From Pelomonas cellulosilytica (lineage in GTDB: Bacteria; Pseudomonadota; Gammaproteobacteria; Burkholderiales; Burkholderiaceae_C), in the NCBI RefSeq assembly GCF_021353265.1, contig NZ_JAJTWU010000002.1, positions 124,001 through 188,000 on the forward strand: a DNA stretch of 64,000 bases. Reading direction: 5' to 3'. Below are positions 53,843 through 63,564 of the stretch, in pieces; position 1 is the stretch's first letter; each line of letters opens with the position of its first letter. A model generated the notes under the pieces. The model had not been told where the DNA came from. It was given only the letters and a program-made list of their open reading frames with translations, and did not search any database. The translations under genes and the position numbers were made by a program.

Positions 53843-54447
53843 GAGGGCTTGCGGGGCGTCGTGATCGTCGTCGACGGCTGCAGCGGCAACCCCGGCTGGA
53901 CAGCGGACGCCGGGGCGTCGCCGGCCTGGGCGCGCGGCATCATGACGATGCGCGTGCGGCCGTTGGGGTTGGGCGACGCGTTGCCGCCTTCCAGCGTGAA
54001 CACCTCGGAGCGGCTGTCATAGACGATGACGGCGCCCGTCACCTCTTCGGCCACCAGCGAGCCGCGCGTGCGGCGCACGTTGGCGTTGCCGATGAAGCGG
54101 ACGGTCTCGGTGCGGGTGTCGTACTCCAGCTGGTCGGCTTGGCCCTCGACGGCCTCGCCGGGCGTGTCGCGGTTCTGACGGAAGCTCACCGGCTGGCCGG
54201 CCACGCCGCTGGCAAAGGCCTGCACATAGCCGTCCGGCGTCTCCTTGACGTCCACCTTCTCCGCCTTCAGCTGCAGGCTGCCGCGGGTAATGATGACGTT
54301 GCCCTCCAGGCCCAGGCGCTGGTTGGCGTTGTCGATGCTGCCGGGCTTGTCGGATGAAAAGACGAACGGCTTGAGCCGGTCGGCTTTCTCCGCGTGGGCG
54401 GCGGTCAGAGCAAGCGCAAGTGCAAGCGGGATGAGGGGGCGGGGCAT
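53839..54447 (-). CDS. lptA: Lipopolysaccharide transport periplasmic protein LptA
   Basis: 202 residues with a signal peptide ([19 protein letters not shown]). The core OstA/LptA fold is visible: [17 protein letters not shown], then [19 protein letters not shown] and the repeat in [18 protein letters not shown]. It bridges the periplasm for LPS transport. The ATG at 54447 gives a normal signal peptide; an ATG at 54471 adds eight residues. A TAGAAT -10-like hexamer lies on the minus strand at 54475-54470. lptC is not directly upstream; dsbA is. Confidence 0.92.
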   Translation of the reverse strand: MPRPLIPLALALALTAAHAEKADRLKPFVFSSDKPGSIDNANQRLGLEGNVIITRGSLQLKAEKVDVKETPDGYVQAFASGVAGQPVSFRQNRDTPGEAVEGQADQLEYDTRTETVRFIGNANVRRTRGSLVAEEVTGAVIVYDSRSEVFTLEGGNASPNPNGRTRIVMMPRAQAGDAPASAVQPGLPLQPSTTITTPRKPS

Positions 54448-54571
54448 GGCGGCACGGAAGTTGCAGGCCATTCTAGGCCGGCCCCCAGCGTATCAGGCCG
54501 CTTGCCGTGACAACTTGATCGGGTAATTGACGCTGTTGAAACGGCGTAGGTCAGGCCGGCGTCGCCCGCCT

Positions 54572-55234
54572 TCAGGCCTTGCTGCGGGCCCGCTGGATCA
54601 GGAAGTCCATGACCTGCAGCGCCTTGGCGCCGGACTCGCTCTCCGGCACGCGTTGGCCGACGGTGGCCATCCCGGGCGAGGTCAGGAAGCGGCCACCGAT
54701 GCCCACGCTGGGCACGCCGTCGATGCGGAAGGCCTCGGACAGCTTCTCGGCCTGCGTGCACTTGGTCTGCACGCCGAACGAGTTGTAGGCGTCCTGGTAC
54801 TTGGCGGCGTCGACGCCCAGCGTGCCGAGAAACTTGGCCTGGGCCTTGACGTCGTCCAGCGGCAGGCCCTGCTGGTGCATGGCCGCGAAGATGGCCGGGC
54901 GCACCTGGGCTTCCTTGCCCAGTGCCTCCAGCGCGTAGAACATGCGCTGGTGGATCTTGACGTTGGCGCGGAAGGCCACGTGGGCCTTGCGGTAGCTGAC
55001 GTCGGCCGGCAGCTTCTTGGCCCAGTCCTCGATCAGCGGCTCGAACGCGTAGCAGTGCGGGCAGCCGTACCAGAAGAACTCGACGACCTCGATCTTGCCG
55101 GGGGGCGTCGGCAGCGGCTGCGACAGCACGGTGTACTGGCGGCCCTCGACGGGGCCGCCCTGGGCGAGGGCCGGGCCGGTCGCGGTCAGGACGGGGGCGG
55201 TGGCGAGCAGGGCGGAGAAATCGCGGCGCTTCAT
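54572..55234 (-). CDS. dsbA: Thiol:disulfide interchange protein DsbA
   Basis: 220 residues with a signal peptide (MKRRDFSALLATAPVLTATGPALA). The thioredoxin-fold active site CPHC is at residues 58-61. DsbA introduces disulfides into periplasmic proteins; its substrates in this window could include the Cys-containing exported proteins. The ATG at 55234 is preferred to the one at 55246 since AAGG lies 11 bases upstream and the signal peptide is better placed. Confidence 0.95.
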   Translation of the reverse strand: MKRRDFSALLATAPVLTATGPALAQGGPVEGRQYTVLSQPLPTPPGKIEVVEFFWYGCPHCYAFEPLIEDWAKKLPADVSYRKAHVAFRANVKIHQRMFYALEALGKEAQVRPAIFAAMHQQGLPLDDVKAQAKFLGTLGVDAAKYQDAYNSFGVQTKCTQAEKLSEAFRIDGVPSVGIGGRFLTSPGMATVGQRVPESESGAKALQVMDFLIQRARSKA

Positions 55235-55258
55235 GGCGGGAGGCATCCTTCAGGCGGG

Positions 55259-55939
55259 TCAGCGTTGTGCACGGACGAGGTTGGCTTCGAAGCCGGCGCC
55301 CTCGATCTTGCGTTGCAGGTCTTCGGCGGCATCGCGCGTGTCCATGGGACCCAGGCGCACGCGGTAGACGGTGCGGCCATTCTGCTCGCGCTCCATCACC
55401 TTCGCCGTGAAGCCCTGGATGGCCAGCTTGGCCTTCTGGGTTTCGGCCTCTTCCGGGCGCGTGAAGGCGCCGGCCTGCACGAAATAGACGTAGGGCTCGG
55501 CTCCCGGTGTCGCGGCAGGCGCCGGTGTGGCCGCAGCGGTATCGGCCTTGGATGCGGCCGCCTTGGGCGGCGTGACAGGCACCTGGGCGGCCGGCTGCGG
55601 CTGCGTGGCCGCGGCGCTGGCGGCGGCCACGGCGGCGCTGGCGCTCGTCGTCGCCGGGGGCGGTGCGGTCAGCGGTGGCGTGTTGACGACGCCGCTGGCG
55701 CTGCGCGCGGCCTTGCCGGCCAGCGGCGCGTTCGGGTCCCAGTTCTTGTTGCGCTCGGCCTCTGCGGCATCCTGCTCGGCAGTGCGTTGCGGCACCTTGT
55801 TGACGAACGGGATCGGCACCTTGGTGATGTACAGCGCCACGCCCAGCGCAATGGCTAGGCCCACCAGCAGGCCGACGATGAGGCCCAGGACGAAGCCGCC
55901 CTTTTGCTGTTTGTGGCTGGCGGGTTTGGAGGAGGTCAT
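55259..55939 (-). CDS. SPOR-domain cell-division-associated protein
   Basis: 226 residues. One N-terminal membrane helix (about residues 15-38), an Ala/Pro-rich periplasmic linker (about 60-140), and a C-terminal SPOR domain (about 147-222; [19 protein letters not shown] ... VYRVRLGPM). SPOR domains bind denuded septal peptidoglycan, as in FtsN. It starts inside the 3' end of argS (ATGA overlap) and lies 24 bases upstream of dsbA, so argS-SPOR-dsbA is one run. Confidence 0.92.
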   Translation of the reverse strand: MTSSKPASHKQQKGGFVLGLIVGLLVGLAIALGVALYITKVPIPFVNKVPQRTAEQDAAEAERNKNWDPNAPLAGKAARSASGVVNTPPLTAPPPATTSASAAVAAASAAATQPQPAAQVPVTPPKAAASKADTAAATPAPAATPGAEPYVYFVQAGAFTRPEEAETQKAKLAIQGFTAKVMEREQNGRTVYRVRLGPMDTRDAAEDLQRKIEGAGFEANLVRAQR

Positions 55940-57636
55940 TCGGTCTCCGAGGTTTCAGGGATGTCGCGGCTCATCTGTTCGGGCGCGCTGACGCCCAGCA
56001 TGCCGAGCGCATTGGCCAGCACCTGGCGGGTTGCTTGCAGCAGCGCCACGCGCGCGCGTGTCAGCTCCGGCGCCTGGCCCAGCACGCGTTCGGCGGCGTA
56101 GTAGGCGTGATAGGCGCCGGCCAGGTCGCGGGCATAGAAGGCAATGTCGTGTGGTGCGATGCCGGCGGCGGCGCCGGTCAGCATGTCAGGGTAGGCGGCG
56201 AGCTTGAGCATCAGCGCCTCTTCCGTCGGTGCGGTCAGCAGACCCAGGTCTGCCGCGCTTTGCAGGTCACCGCCCCACTTGCGGATGACGGAGCAGATGC
56301 GCGCATGGGCGTACTGCACGTAGAACACTGGGTTCTCGTCGTTCTGTTTCAGCGCGAGGTCGACATCGAAGACGAACTCGGTGTCGGCCTTGCGGCTGAT
56401 CAGGAAGAAGCGCACGGCATCGCGACTGGTCCAGTCGATCAGGTCGCGCAGCGTCACATAGCTGCCGGCGCGCTTGGAGATCTTGACCTCGGCGCCGTCC
56501 TTCATGACGGTGACCATCTTGTGCAGCACGTAGTCCGGGAAGCCCTGCGGGATGCCCAGGTTCACCGCCTGCAGGCCGGCGCGCACGCGGGCGATGGTGC
56601 CATGGTGGTCCGTGCCCTGGATGTTGATGCACTGCGTGTAGCCGCGCTGGAACTTGTTGATGTGATAGGCCACGTCGGGCACGAAGTAGGTGTAGCCCCC
56701 TTCCTTCTTGCGCATGACGCGGTCCTTGTCGTCGCCGTAGTCGGTCGTGCGCAGCCAGAGGGCGCCGCCTTCCTCGTACGTCTTGCCGCTGGCCACCAGA
56801 CGCTCGACCGTCTTTTCCAGCTGGCCGCCGGCGTAGACGCTGGTCTCCAGGAAGTAGCTGTCGAACTTCAGGCCGAAGGCCTGCAGGTCCAGGTCCTGCT
56901 CGTGGCGCAGGTAGGCCACGGCGAACTGGCGGATGCTGTCGAGGTCGTCCACGTCGCCCGAGGCGGTGAACTCCCGGTCGTCGGCCTTCACCGTTTCCTT
57001 GCGCAGGAAGGCGTTGGCGATGTCCTGGATGTAGTCGCCGTTGTAGGCGGCCTCGGGCCACTCGGCATCACCGGGCTTGAAGCCCTTGAGCCGCAGCTGT
57101 GTGGAGTTGGCCAGCGTGGCGATCTGCACGCCGGCGTCGTTGTAATAAAACTCGCGGGTGACCTGGTGGCCCTGGCTCTGGAACACGGAGCACAGCGCGT
57201 CGCCCAGCGCTGCCTGGCGGGCGTGGCCCACGTGCAGCGGGCCGGTCGGATTGGCCGACACGAACTCGATCATTACGTGCTTGCCGGTGGCCGGGCGGTG
57301 ACCGAACTTGCCGGCGGCGGCAAGCACCTCGGCGACGACCGCCTGCTTGGCGGCGGGTTTCAGGCGGATGTTGATGAAGCCGGGGCCGGCGATTTCGAGC
57401 GACTGCACCCACTGCTCGAACGCCGGCTGGGCCTGCAGCGACGCGATGAGCCGGGTGGCCAGTTCGCGCGGGTTGGCCTTCAGCGGCTTGGCCAGCTGCA
57501 TCGCGGCCGTGCAGGCGAAGTCGCCGTGGGCGGCCTGCTTGGGGGATTCGAAAGCCGCGACGGCGGTCGTGCCGGGGGCGATTTCTTGCAGAGAGTCGGC
57601 GAGTGCGGCGAGCAGCGCCTGCTTGGCTTGGATCAT
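55936..57636 (-). CDS. argS: Arginyl-tRNA synthetase
   Basis: 566 residues. Class I synthetase with the HIGH-type motif HVGH in [16 protein letters not shown] (about residues 133-148) and the KMSKS-type loop KISKRAG near residue 390. It has the N-terminal Arg-specific additional domain and the C-terminal DALR anticodon-binding domain ([14 protein letters not shown]...). A TAGAAT -10-like hexamer lies on the minus strand at 57649-57644, just upstream of the ATG at 57636. First gene of a long minus-strand run down to rpoN. Confidence 0.96.
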   Translation of the reverse strand: MIQAKQALLAALADSLQEIAPGTTAVAAFESPKQAAHGDFACTAAMQLAKPLKANPRELATRLIASLQAQPAFEQWVQSLEIAGPGFINIRLKPAAKQAVVAEVLAAAGKFGHRPATGKHVMIEFVSANPTGPLHVGHARQAALGDALCSVFQSQGHQVTREFYYNDAGVQIATLANSTQLRLKGFKPGDAEWPEAAYNGDYIQDIANAFLRKETVKADDREFTASGDVDDLDSIRQFAVAYLRHEQDLDLQAFGLKFDSYFLETSVYAGGQLEKTVERLVASGKTYEEGGALWLRTTDYGDDKDRVMRKKEGGYTYFVPDVAYHINKFQRGYTQCINIQGTDHHGTIARVRAGLQAVNLGIPQGFPDYVLHKMVTVMKDGAEVKISKRAGSYVTLRDLIDWTSRDAVRFFLISRKADTEFVFDVDLALKQNDENPVFYVQYAHARICSVIRKWGGDLQSAADLGLLTAPTEEALMLKLAAYPDMLTGAAAGIAPHDIAFYARDLAGAYHAYYAAERVLGQAPELTRARVALLQATRQVLANALGMLGVSAPEQMSRDIPETSETE

Positions 57637-57690
57637 GGACGGGATTCTAGGAGCCCCCCTTCAACGCCTGGGGTCGGCGTCCCGGTGGAC

Positions 57691-58086
57691 TCAGCCGGCC
57701 GGCGGCTCGTGGCAGGCGACACAGAGCTTGTTGCCGTCCGGGTCGCGGAAGTAGGCGCCGTAGTAGTCCTGGTGATAGTGCGGGCGCAGTCCCGGCGGGC
57801 CTTCGCAGCGGCCGCCGTGGGCCAGCGCCGTCGCGTGGGCGTCGTTCACCTGTGCCCGGCTGGCGGCCAGCAGCGCGACCATCTGGCCGTTGCCGGGCGC
57901 ATGCTCGCCCTCGAACGGCGCGCCCAGCAGCAGCAGGGGGCGCGGGCCGGGCGTGCTTTGCCAGCCGGCCCATGGCCGCTCCGGCTCGCAGAACCGCTCG
58001 GCAATGCCGAGGCCGGCGAGCAGCGGCCTGTAGAAGGCGAGGGCGCGTCCGAAGTCACGTGTGCCGATGAAGATGTGCGAGAACAT
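57691..58086 (-). CDS. VOC family (glyoxalase-like) protein
   Basis: 131 residues, one vicinal-oxygen-chelate domain of paired beta-alpha-beta-beta-beta modules. FSHIFIGTRDFGRALAFYRPLL is the usual start, and YGAYFRDPDGNKLCVACHE the end. Such proteins include glyoxalase-like enzymes, antibiotic-resistance proteins and dioxygenases; the substrate is unknown. The ATG at 58086 is chosen by the domain start. Its start lies 31 bases from the divergent kinase ATG, so promoters overlap. Confidence 0.86.
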   Translation of the reverse strand: MFSHIFIGTRDFGRALAFYRPLLAGLGIAERFCEPERPWAGWQSTPGPRPLLLLGAPFEGEHAPGNGQMVALLAASRAQVNDAHATALAHGGRCEGPPGLRPHYHQDYYGAYFRDPDGNKLCVACHEPPAG

Positions 58087-58117
58087 GGGACAAGGCCTCC
58101 GGGGAGCGGCTCGTATC

Positions 58118-59464
58118 ATGCCCCGCGTGAGCGCTCTTGCTGAAGACCTGCCCCTCCACATCGGCCGCTACCAGGTGCTGCGGCGACTGGGCGAGGGTGC
58201 GACCAGCGACGTGTTCCTGGCGCGCGACCCCTTCCAGGGTCAGGAGGTCGCGATCAAGCGCATGCGTAGCTGGGCGCCGCCGCAGGACGAGCCGGCCAGC
58301 GACTTCAGCAACCGCTTCTTCAGCGCCGAGGCGGCGCTGGCCGGGCAGCTGAACCACCCCAACGTCGTCGCCATCCTCGACGCCGTGGCCGAGGCCGCAG
58401 CGCCTTATCTGGTCATGGAGTACGTACCGGGCGTCACGCTCAAGCATTTCTGCCGCAGCGACCGCCTGCTTCCGTTGGAGCAGATCGTCGAACTCGCGTT
58501 CAAGTGCGCGATGGCGCTGGGCTACGTTTACCACCAGGGCCTGATCCACCGCGACGTGAAGCCCGCCAACCTGCTGGCCGTGCTGGATGCCTCCGGCCAG
58601 GTCGTGGACGTCAAGGTCAGCGACTTCGGCTCCGCGCTGAACCTGAACGCCGATGCGACGCAGATCCACCGTGTCGGCTCGCTCGCCTACATGCCGCCGG
58701 AGCAGATCGAGGGCGCCGACGTGGACTGCCGCGCCGACATCTACGCGCTGGGCGCCGTGCTGTACCACCTCATCAGCGGGCGGGCGCCCTTCGAGGCGCC
58801 GCACCAGATGGCGCTGATGCACCAGATCTATCACCAGGCGCCGCTGTCGCTGGTGGGCCAGCGCGAGGGCGTCACGGCGGCGCTGGACGCCGTCGTGCAG
58901 CGAGCGTTGGCCAAGCAGCCGCATGAGCGCTTCGCCGACTGGGAGGAGTTCGCCCGCGCGCTGTCGTCGCTGGTCGCCAGCCAGCAGGTGCCGTTGAACC
59001 GGCTGGGCGAGGTGCGGGATTCCGAGCGCTTCAACATGCTGCGCTCGCTGGAGTTCTTTGCCGAATTCGGCGATGTGCAGCTGTGGGAGGTCGTGCGCCG
59101 CGCACGCTGGAAGCGCTATCCCGAAGGCTATGCGCTGTTCCGCCGCGGTCAGGAGGGGAACAGCTTTCACATCATTGCGCAGGGTGAGGTGGAAGTGTTC
59201 CGGGACGGCCGGCTCGTCGCCACGCTGGGCCAGGGCACATCGGTGGGCGAGATGGCCTACCTGGCGCCCAACCCCGACCTGCGCCGCCACAGTACCGACA
59301 TCAAGGTTACGCGCGAGTGCACGACGATCTGCTTTACGCCCGAGTCCATGGAGCAGCTGAGCTCCGAATGCCGGCACCGCTTCGACCGCGGCTTCATCCG
59401 CGTGCTGGTGCGCCGCCTGCACGCCGCCCACGAGGCGCTGGCGCATCCGCGACGCATCCTGTGA
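58118..59464 (+). CDS. Ser/Thr protein kinase fused to a cyclic-nucleotide-binding domain
   Basis: 448 residues. The N-terminal Hanks-type kinase has the glycine loop LGEGATS (24-30), catalytic Lys47 (VAIK), HRDVKPANLL with Asp146, and DFGSA at 169-173, so it should be active. From about residue 310 to 425 there is a cyclic-nucleotide-monophosphate-binding domain (FFRRGQEGNSFHIIAQGEVEVF-type start, with VGEMAYL and a DLRRHSTDIKV phosphate-binding segment). The fusion suggests that cAMP or cGMP gates the kinase. No membrane helix. The ATG at 58118 is chosen by the kinase start. Confidence 0.9.
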   Translation: MPRVSALAEDLPLHIGRYQVLRRLGEGATSDVFLARDPFQGQEVAIKRMRSWAPPQDEPASDFSNRFFSAEAALAGQLNHPNVVAILDAVAEAAAPYLVMEYVPGVTLKHFCRSDRLLPLEQIVELAFKCAMALGYVYHQGLIHRDVKPANLLAVLDASGQVVDVKVSDFGSALNLNADATQIHRVGSLAYMPPEQIEGADVDCRADIYALGAVLYHLISGRAPFEAPHQMALMHQIYHQAPLSLVGQREGVTAALDAVVQRALAKQPHERFADWEEFARALSSLVASQQVPLNRLGEVRDSERFNMLRSLEFFAEFGDVQLWEVVRRARWKRYPEGYALFRRGQEGNSFHIIAQGEVEVFRDGRLVATLGQGTSVGEMAYLAPNPDLRRHSTDIKVTRECTTICFTPESMEQLSSECRHRFDRGFIRVLVRRLHAAHEALAHPRRIL

Positions 59465-59559
59465 CTGGGCTGACGGCGGGCGGCCGACCTCTTGGCAGCC
59501 CCGCCGGCCCGTGCTGGAATCCTCGCGTTCCCACTCCCGACACCTGCAAGGAGACCCCG

Positions 59560-59847
59560 ATGAAACGATTCGCCATCTTGCTGGCCAGCGCCGCGCTCAC
59601 CGTGGCGGCCCATGCCACCCCGCAACAGGACAAGATGAAGTCGTGCAATGCCGAGGCCAAGTCCAGCGGCAAGACCGGCGACGAGCGCAAGGCCTTCATG
59701 AAGGAATGCCTGTCGGCCAAGTCCGCCGCTGCGCCGAGCCCCGCCGCAGCCTGCGAGCAGTCCGCCAAGGACAAGAAGCTGCACGGCGCCGCGGCCAAGT
59801 CGCACATCAAGAAGTGCACGGCCGACGCGGCCTCCGCGCCGCAGTGA
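59560..59847 (+). CDS. psiF: PsiF family protein
   Basis: 95 residues with a signal peptide (about residues 1-19). Two PsiF repeats follow, each with Cys...Lys/Ala...GDERKAFMKECL-type spacing; the cysteines could form disulfides. E. coli psiF is phosphate-starvation-induced, of unknown function; I see no Pho box in the 95 bases upstream. AAGGAG lies 6-7 bases before the ATG. It is followed by an intrinsic terminator. Confidence 0.86.
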   Translation: MKRFAILLASAALTVAAHATPQQDKMKSCNAEAKSSGKTGDERKAFMKECLSAKSAAAPSPAAACEQSAKDKKLHGAAAKSHIKKCTADAASAPQ

Positions 59848-59868
59848 CGCCTCGCGTCTGACCCCCTC

Positions 59869-59896
59869 GAAGCCACCTGCGGGTGGCTTCTTGCTT
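59869..59896 (+). terminator. Intrinsic terminator after psiF
   Basis: GAAGCCACC (59869-59877) pairs perfectly with GGTGGCTTC (59882-59890) around a TGCG loop and is followed by TTGCTT. It lies 22 bases after the psiF stop and has the strong 9-bp stem expected of a Rho-independent stop, although the T-run is short. Confidence 0.8.
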
Positions 59897-60010
59897 ACTG
59901 GCGCAGCGCAGCGACGCCGTCCGACACGCCGGCGGCGACATCACCGGCCCCGCGCGGTACGGGTTGCGACGACAGTGAAGCCATGTGAAGGCAACCCCGA
60001 GGACCTGACC

Positions 60011-60277
60011 ATGAACACCGCTTCCGTCCAGCCCGATTCCGATCTGCATACCGGCGCCGTGTACTGGCGCATCACCCTCGTGTCCGTCGTGGCTGCTGCG
60101 ACGCTGGCGCTGACAGCCTGTGCCGGCATGTCATCGCGTGAGCGCAGCACGGTCGTCGGTGCGACGGCAGGCGCCGTCGTTGGCGGCGCGGTGACCGGCA
60201 CGACGACCGGCGCCGCCGTCGGCGCTGCGGCTGGCGGCCTCGTTGGCAACGAGGTCGACAAGCGCCGTAACCGCTGA
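60011..60277 (+). CDS. Glycine-zipper lipoprotein (OsmB-like)
   Basis: 88 residues. A 25-residue N-terminal extension precedes a hydrophobic signal with a lipobox (LALTAC, Cys37). The rest is a glycine zipper (VVGATAGAVVGGAVTGTTTG...), which in OsmB/SlyB-like proteins spans or lines a membrane. Osmotic-stress role in relatives; not shown here. The ATG is preceded by GAGG at 59999-60002. It ends two bases before the convergent dppF stop. Confidence 0.75.
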   Translation: MNTASVQPDSDLHTGAVYWRITLVSVVAAATLALTACAGMSSRERSTVVGATAGAVVGGAVTGTTTGAAVGAAAGGLVGNEVDKRRNR

Positions 60278-60279
60278 CC

Positions 60280-61239
60280 TCAGGCCGCGTGACAGGCCAC
60301 GCGCCGACCGTCCACGTCGCGCAGCTGCGGCGCCTCTTCCGAGCACCGCGGCATGGCCAGCGGGCAGCGCTTGTGGAAGGCGCAGCCCGTGGGCGGATTC
60401 AGCGGGCTGGGCAGCTCGCCGTGGATGACGATGCGCTGGCGTCGCTCGACCTTACGCAGCGCTGGCGTGGCACTCATCAGCGCTTGCGTATACGGGTGGC
60501 GGGGCGACGCGAACAGCGTGCGCTTGTCGCCCACCTCCACCGCGGCGCCGAGGTACATGACCATGACGTCGTCGGCCACATGCTCGACAACCGACAGGTT
60601 GTGCGAGATGAACACATAGCCCGTGCCGAACTCGTCCTGCAGGTCCATGAACAGATTCAGGATCTGAGCCTGAATGGACACGTCCAGCGCGCTGACGGGC
60701 TCATCCGCGACGACGATGCCGGGGTTCAGCACCATGGCCCGTGCGATGGCGATGCGCTGGCGCTGACCGCCCGAGAACATGTGCGGATAACGGCGCAGGT
60801 GCTCCGGCCGCAGCCCCACCTTGGCCGCCAGCCCCTCGACGCGCTCGCGCCGCTCGGCGGCCGAGAGCGGCGTATTGATGACCAGCGGCTCGGCCAGCGT
60901 CGTCGCGATCGTCTTGCGCGGGTTCAGCGACGCGAACGGGTTCTGGAACACCATCTGCACGTCGCGCCGCAGGCCTTTCAGCGTCGCGGCGTCGGCCGTG
61001 GCGGCGTCCACGCCGCGGATCTTCAGCGCGCCGCGTGAGGGCGCTTCGATCAACGTCAGCTGGCGCGCCAGCGTGCTTTTGCCGCAGCCCGATTCACCGA
61101 CGACGGCCAGCGTCCTACGTGGCGCCAGCGTGAAGCTCACGCCGTTCAGCGCCTTCACGACACCCTTGGGCTGGAACAGGCCGCGCCGCACCTCGTAGTG
61201 CCGGGTCAGGTCCAGCGCCTCCAGCAGCAGTTCAGCCAT
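60280..61239 (-). CDS. dppF: Dipeptide ABC transporter ATP-binding protein DppF
   Basis: 319 residues. ABC ATPase with Walker [10 protein letters not shown], signature [15 protein letters not shown], Walker [15 protein letters not shown], and the C-terminal oligopeptide-transporter extension with Cys residues ([14 protein letters not shown]) that may bind an iron-sulfur cluster or metal. Last gene of the dpp operon. It overlaps the dppD stop by eight bases. Confidence 0.95.
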   Translation of the reverse strand: MAELLLEALDLTRHYEVRRGLFQPKGVVKALNGVSFTLAPRRTLAVVGESGCGKSTLARQLTLIEAPSRGALKIRGVDAATADAATLKGLRRDVQMVFQNPFASLNPRKTIATTLAEPLVINTPLSAAERRERVEGLAAKVGLRPEHLRRYPHMFSGGQRQRIAIARAMVLNPGIVVADEPVSALDVSIQAQILNLFMDLQDEFGTGYVFISHNLSVVEHVADDVMVMYLGAAVEVGDKRTLFASPRHPYTQALMSATPALRKVERRQRIVIHGELPSPLNPPTGCAFHKRCPLAMPRCSEEAPQLRDVDGRRVACHAA

Positions 61240-62206
61240 GGGCAGGCGCCTCCAGCACAGGATAGAAGCAGCGCACGCCGTCGGCCAGCGCCGGGCGTTC
61301 CGCCGCGCAGCGCGGCTGCGCGCGCGGGCAGCGCGGCGCCAGCAGGCAGCCGCTCGGCCGGTTCAGCGCGCCAGGCACCAGCCCCGGCAGCGCGGACAGC
61401 CGCCGCGCGCCGCGGTTGTGCTCGGGAATGGCGGCCAACAGCGCGTTTGTGTAGGGGTGGCGAGGCGCGTCGAACAGCGCGGGCGCGGCGCTCGTCTCGA
61501 CAACCTGGCCGGCGTACATGACGGCCACGCGCGCTCCGTTCGGCGGGCCCGCGTCCGCCATCTCGGCGACGACGGCGAGGTCGTGCGTGATCATGACGAG
61601 GCCCATGCCGTGATCGCGCTGCAGCTTCAGCAGCAGCGCCATGACCTGGGCCTGGATGGTCACGTCCAGCGCGGTCGTTGGCTCGTCGGCGATCAGCAGC
61701 TTCGGCCCGCAGGCGATGGCCATGGCGATCATCACGCGCTGGTTCATGCCGCCGGACAGCTGGTGCGGGTAGGCGTTCGCGCGGTTGGCTGCGTCAGGGA
61801 TCTCGACCTGCTCCAGCAGCTCGACAACGCGTTGGCGTGCCGCCTTTCCGGTGAGGCCCAGGTGGGCCTTCAGTGCCTCGGCGATCTGCGCGCCGACGGT
61901 GTAGCTGGGGTTGAGGCTGGTCAGCGCGTCCTGGAAGACCATTGCGATGTCGCGGCCGATGAGGTGGCGTCGCTCGCGGGCGGTCAGGCGCAGGAGGTCC
62001 TGGCCCTGGAACTCGAGCGCGTCGGCGTGGGCGCGGCCGGGTGGGTCGATGAGGCCCATCAGGGCCAACATGGCGACGGACTTGCCGGAGCCGGATTCGC
62101 CGACGATACCGAGGAATTCGCCGGGTTCCAGGCTGAGGTCGAGGCCGTCGACAGCAGGGAACGTGCCGAAGTGCACTTGCAGGTTGCGGATGGTCAGCAG
62201 GCTCAT
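61232..62206 (-). CDS. dppD: Dipeptide ABC transporter ATP-binding protein DppD
   Basis: 324 residues. Walker A GESGSGKS, signature [14 protein letters not shown], Walker [15 protein letters not shown], and a Cys-containing C-terminal extension ([12 protein letters not shown]). Together with DppF it energises the DppB/DppC permeases. It begins 76 bases after dppC and overlaps dppF. This transporter is separate from the fused-ATPase transporter at 13475-17311. Confidence 0.95.
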   Translation of the reverse strand: MSLLTIRNLQVHFGTFPAVDGLDLSLEPGEFLGIVGESGSGKSVAMLALMGLIDPPGRAHADALEFQGQDLLRLTARERRHLIGRDIAMVFQDALTSLNPSYTVGAQIAEALKAHLGLTGKAARQRVVELLEQVEIPDAANRANAYPHQLSGGMNQRVMIAMAIACGPKLLIADEPTTALDVTIQAQVMALLLKLQRDHGMGLVMITHDLAVVAEMADAGPPNGARVAVMYAGQVVETSAAPALFDAPRHPYTNALLAAIPEHNRGARRLSALPGLVPGALNRPSGCLLAPRCPRAQPRCAAERPALADGVRCFYPVLEAPAHG

Positions 62207-62282
62207 TCGCGTGGCTCCGTCAGGTGGTTCACGCGAATTCCCAGCATTGGCCTTGCCATCAACGCGGAGCGGCGAGAAAGCA

Positions 62283-63176
62283 TCAAGCCACCCTCTTCAA
62301 CCGCGGGTCCAACGCATCCCGCAGCCCGTCGCCCATCAGGTTGATCGCCAGCACCGTCACCAGAATCGACAGCCCTGGCAGCGTCACCACCCAGGACGCC
62401 CTCGCGATGTAGTCCCTGGCTGACGACAGCATCGTTCCCCACTCCGCCGTCGGTGCCTGCACGCCCAGCCCCAGGAAGCCCAGGCCCGCCGTCTCCAAAA
62501 TGGCCGACGAGAACGACAGCGTCGCATTGACGATCAGCGGCGCCATGCAGTTGGGCAGCACGGTGATGAACATCAGCCGCCACACGCTCGCGCCAGCGAC
62601 GCGGCTGGCCGTCACGTAGTCGCGGTCGATCTCGGCCAGCGCCGCGGCACGCGTGAGCCGCACATAGCCTGGCAGCGCGCCGACGGCAATCGCGATCACC
62701 GTGTTCACGAGCCCAGGCCCCAGCACCGTGATCACGCAGATCGCCAGCAGCAACGCCGGCAGCGCCAGCACGATGTCCATCACGCGCATGATGGCGGGCG
62801 AAAGCCAGCGCCCGAAGAACGCCGCCAGCAGCCCCAGCAGCACCCCCGGCAGCAGCGACATCGCCACCGCCGCCAGGCCGATGCCCAGTGACACGCGACC
62901 CCCATGCAACAGCCGGCTCAGCATGTCGCGGCCCAGCTCGTCGGTGCCGAGCAGGAAGCGCGCGCTGCCGCCTTCTGCCCAGATCGGCGGCGTCAGCATG
63001 AAGTCGCGGTACTGCTCGATAGGGGCGTAGGGCGCCAGCAATGGCGCGAACAGGCAGGTCGTCGCGATCAGAGCGAAGACGATCAGCGCCGCCAGCGCGC
63101 CGCGGTTGGCGGCGAAGCCCTGCCAGAAATCGCGCAGCGGGCCGGGAGGCGTGGTTTCGGCGATGGCTGTGGTCAT
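62283..63176 (-). CDS. dppC: Dipeptide ABC transporter permease DppC
   Basis: 297 residues with six membrane helices. The N-terminal [18 protein letters not shown] and the [18 protein letters not shown] segment are typical of DppC. The coupling loop [24 protein letters not shown] is present. The ATG at 63176 overlaps the stop of an embedded hypothetical gene (ATGA). A further ATG at 63206 would add ten unrelated residues. Confidence 0.94.
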   Translation of the reverse strand: MTTAIAETTPPGPLRDFWQGFAANRGALAALIVFALIATTCLFAPLLAPYAPIEQYRDFMLTPPIWAEGGSARFLLGTDELGRDMLSRLLHGGRVSLGIGLAAVAMSLLPGVLLGLLAAFFGRWLSPAIMRVMDIVLALPALLLAICVITVLGPGLVNTVIAIAVGALPGYVRLTRAAALAEIDRDYVTASRVAGASVWRLMFITVLPNCMAPLIVNATLSFSSAILETAGLGFLGLGVQAPTAEWGTMLSSARDYIARASWVVTLPGLSILVTVLAINLMGDGLRDALDPRLKRVA

Positions 63177-63562
63177 GCAATGGCCTTGCCAGACTCTCGA
63201 GTCCATGCAAACAGCTCACCGAGCGTCATGTCGCTGTGCCAGCGTGCTTGCAGTTCAAGACCGTGCGTGAGCTTGAGGTCCCGGGCCAGGGTTTCGAGTT
63301 CGAGCGCGTCAGGCATCCAACGCTTCGGATACAGATGCCCATAGACGTCGAGCACCCGATCGCCAGGGCTGAATAGAAGGCGATGTCGGTCCGAGAACGC
63401 GAACGCGCGCACGAACAAGCCCAGGAAATCGCGGATCTGAGCGTTCGACGCAGCCGGGAAGGCATGCTTCCAGGCGGAGCCCTGGCAGCTCCGTTCCCTG
63501 TACGCTGCAGGCAAGCTGTCGAGCAAGCCTGCGAGCCAGTGTCGAAGTCGGTTCAACTGCAT
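63173..63562 (-). CDS. Hypothetical protein embedded in the dpp operon
   Basis: 129 residues without signal peptide or membrane helix. The N-terminal part is basic (RLRHWLAGLLDSLPAAYRERS), the middle has IRDFLGLFVRAFAFSDRHRLLFSPGDRVLDVYGHLYP, and the C-terminus resembles an acyl-carrier-like helix bundle only weakly (ALELETLARDL...MTLGELFAW). I do not recognise the family. It lies two bases after dppB and overlaps the dppC start by four, so it is translated with the transporter. It interrupts the normal dppB-dppC order. Confidence 0.7.
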   Translation of the reverse strand: MQLNRLRHWLAGLLDSLPAAYRERSCQGSAWKHAFPAASNAQIRDFLGLFVRAFAFSDRHRLLFSPGDRVLDVYGHLYPKRWMPDALELETLARDLKLTHGLELQARWHSDMTLGELFAWTRESGKAIA

Positions 63563-63564
63563 GC

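Noticed and set aside
56035-58143. A 702-codon plus-strand frame opposite argS.
   Set aside because: argS is certain by motifs; the plus frame is Val/Gly/His-rich antisense noise.
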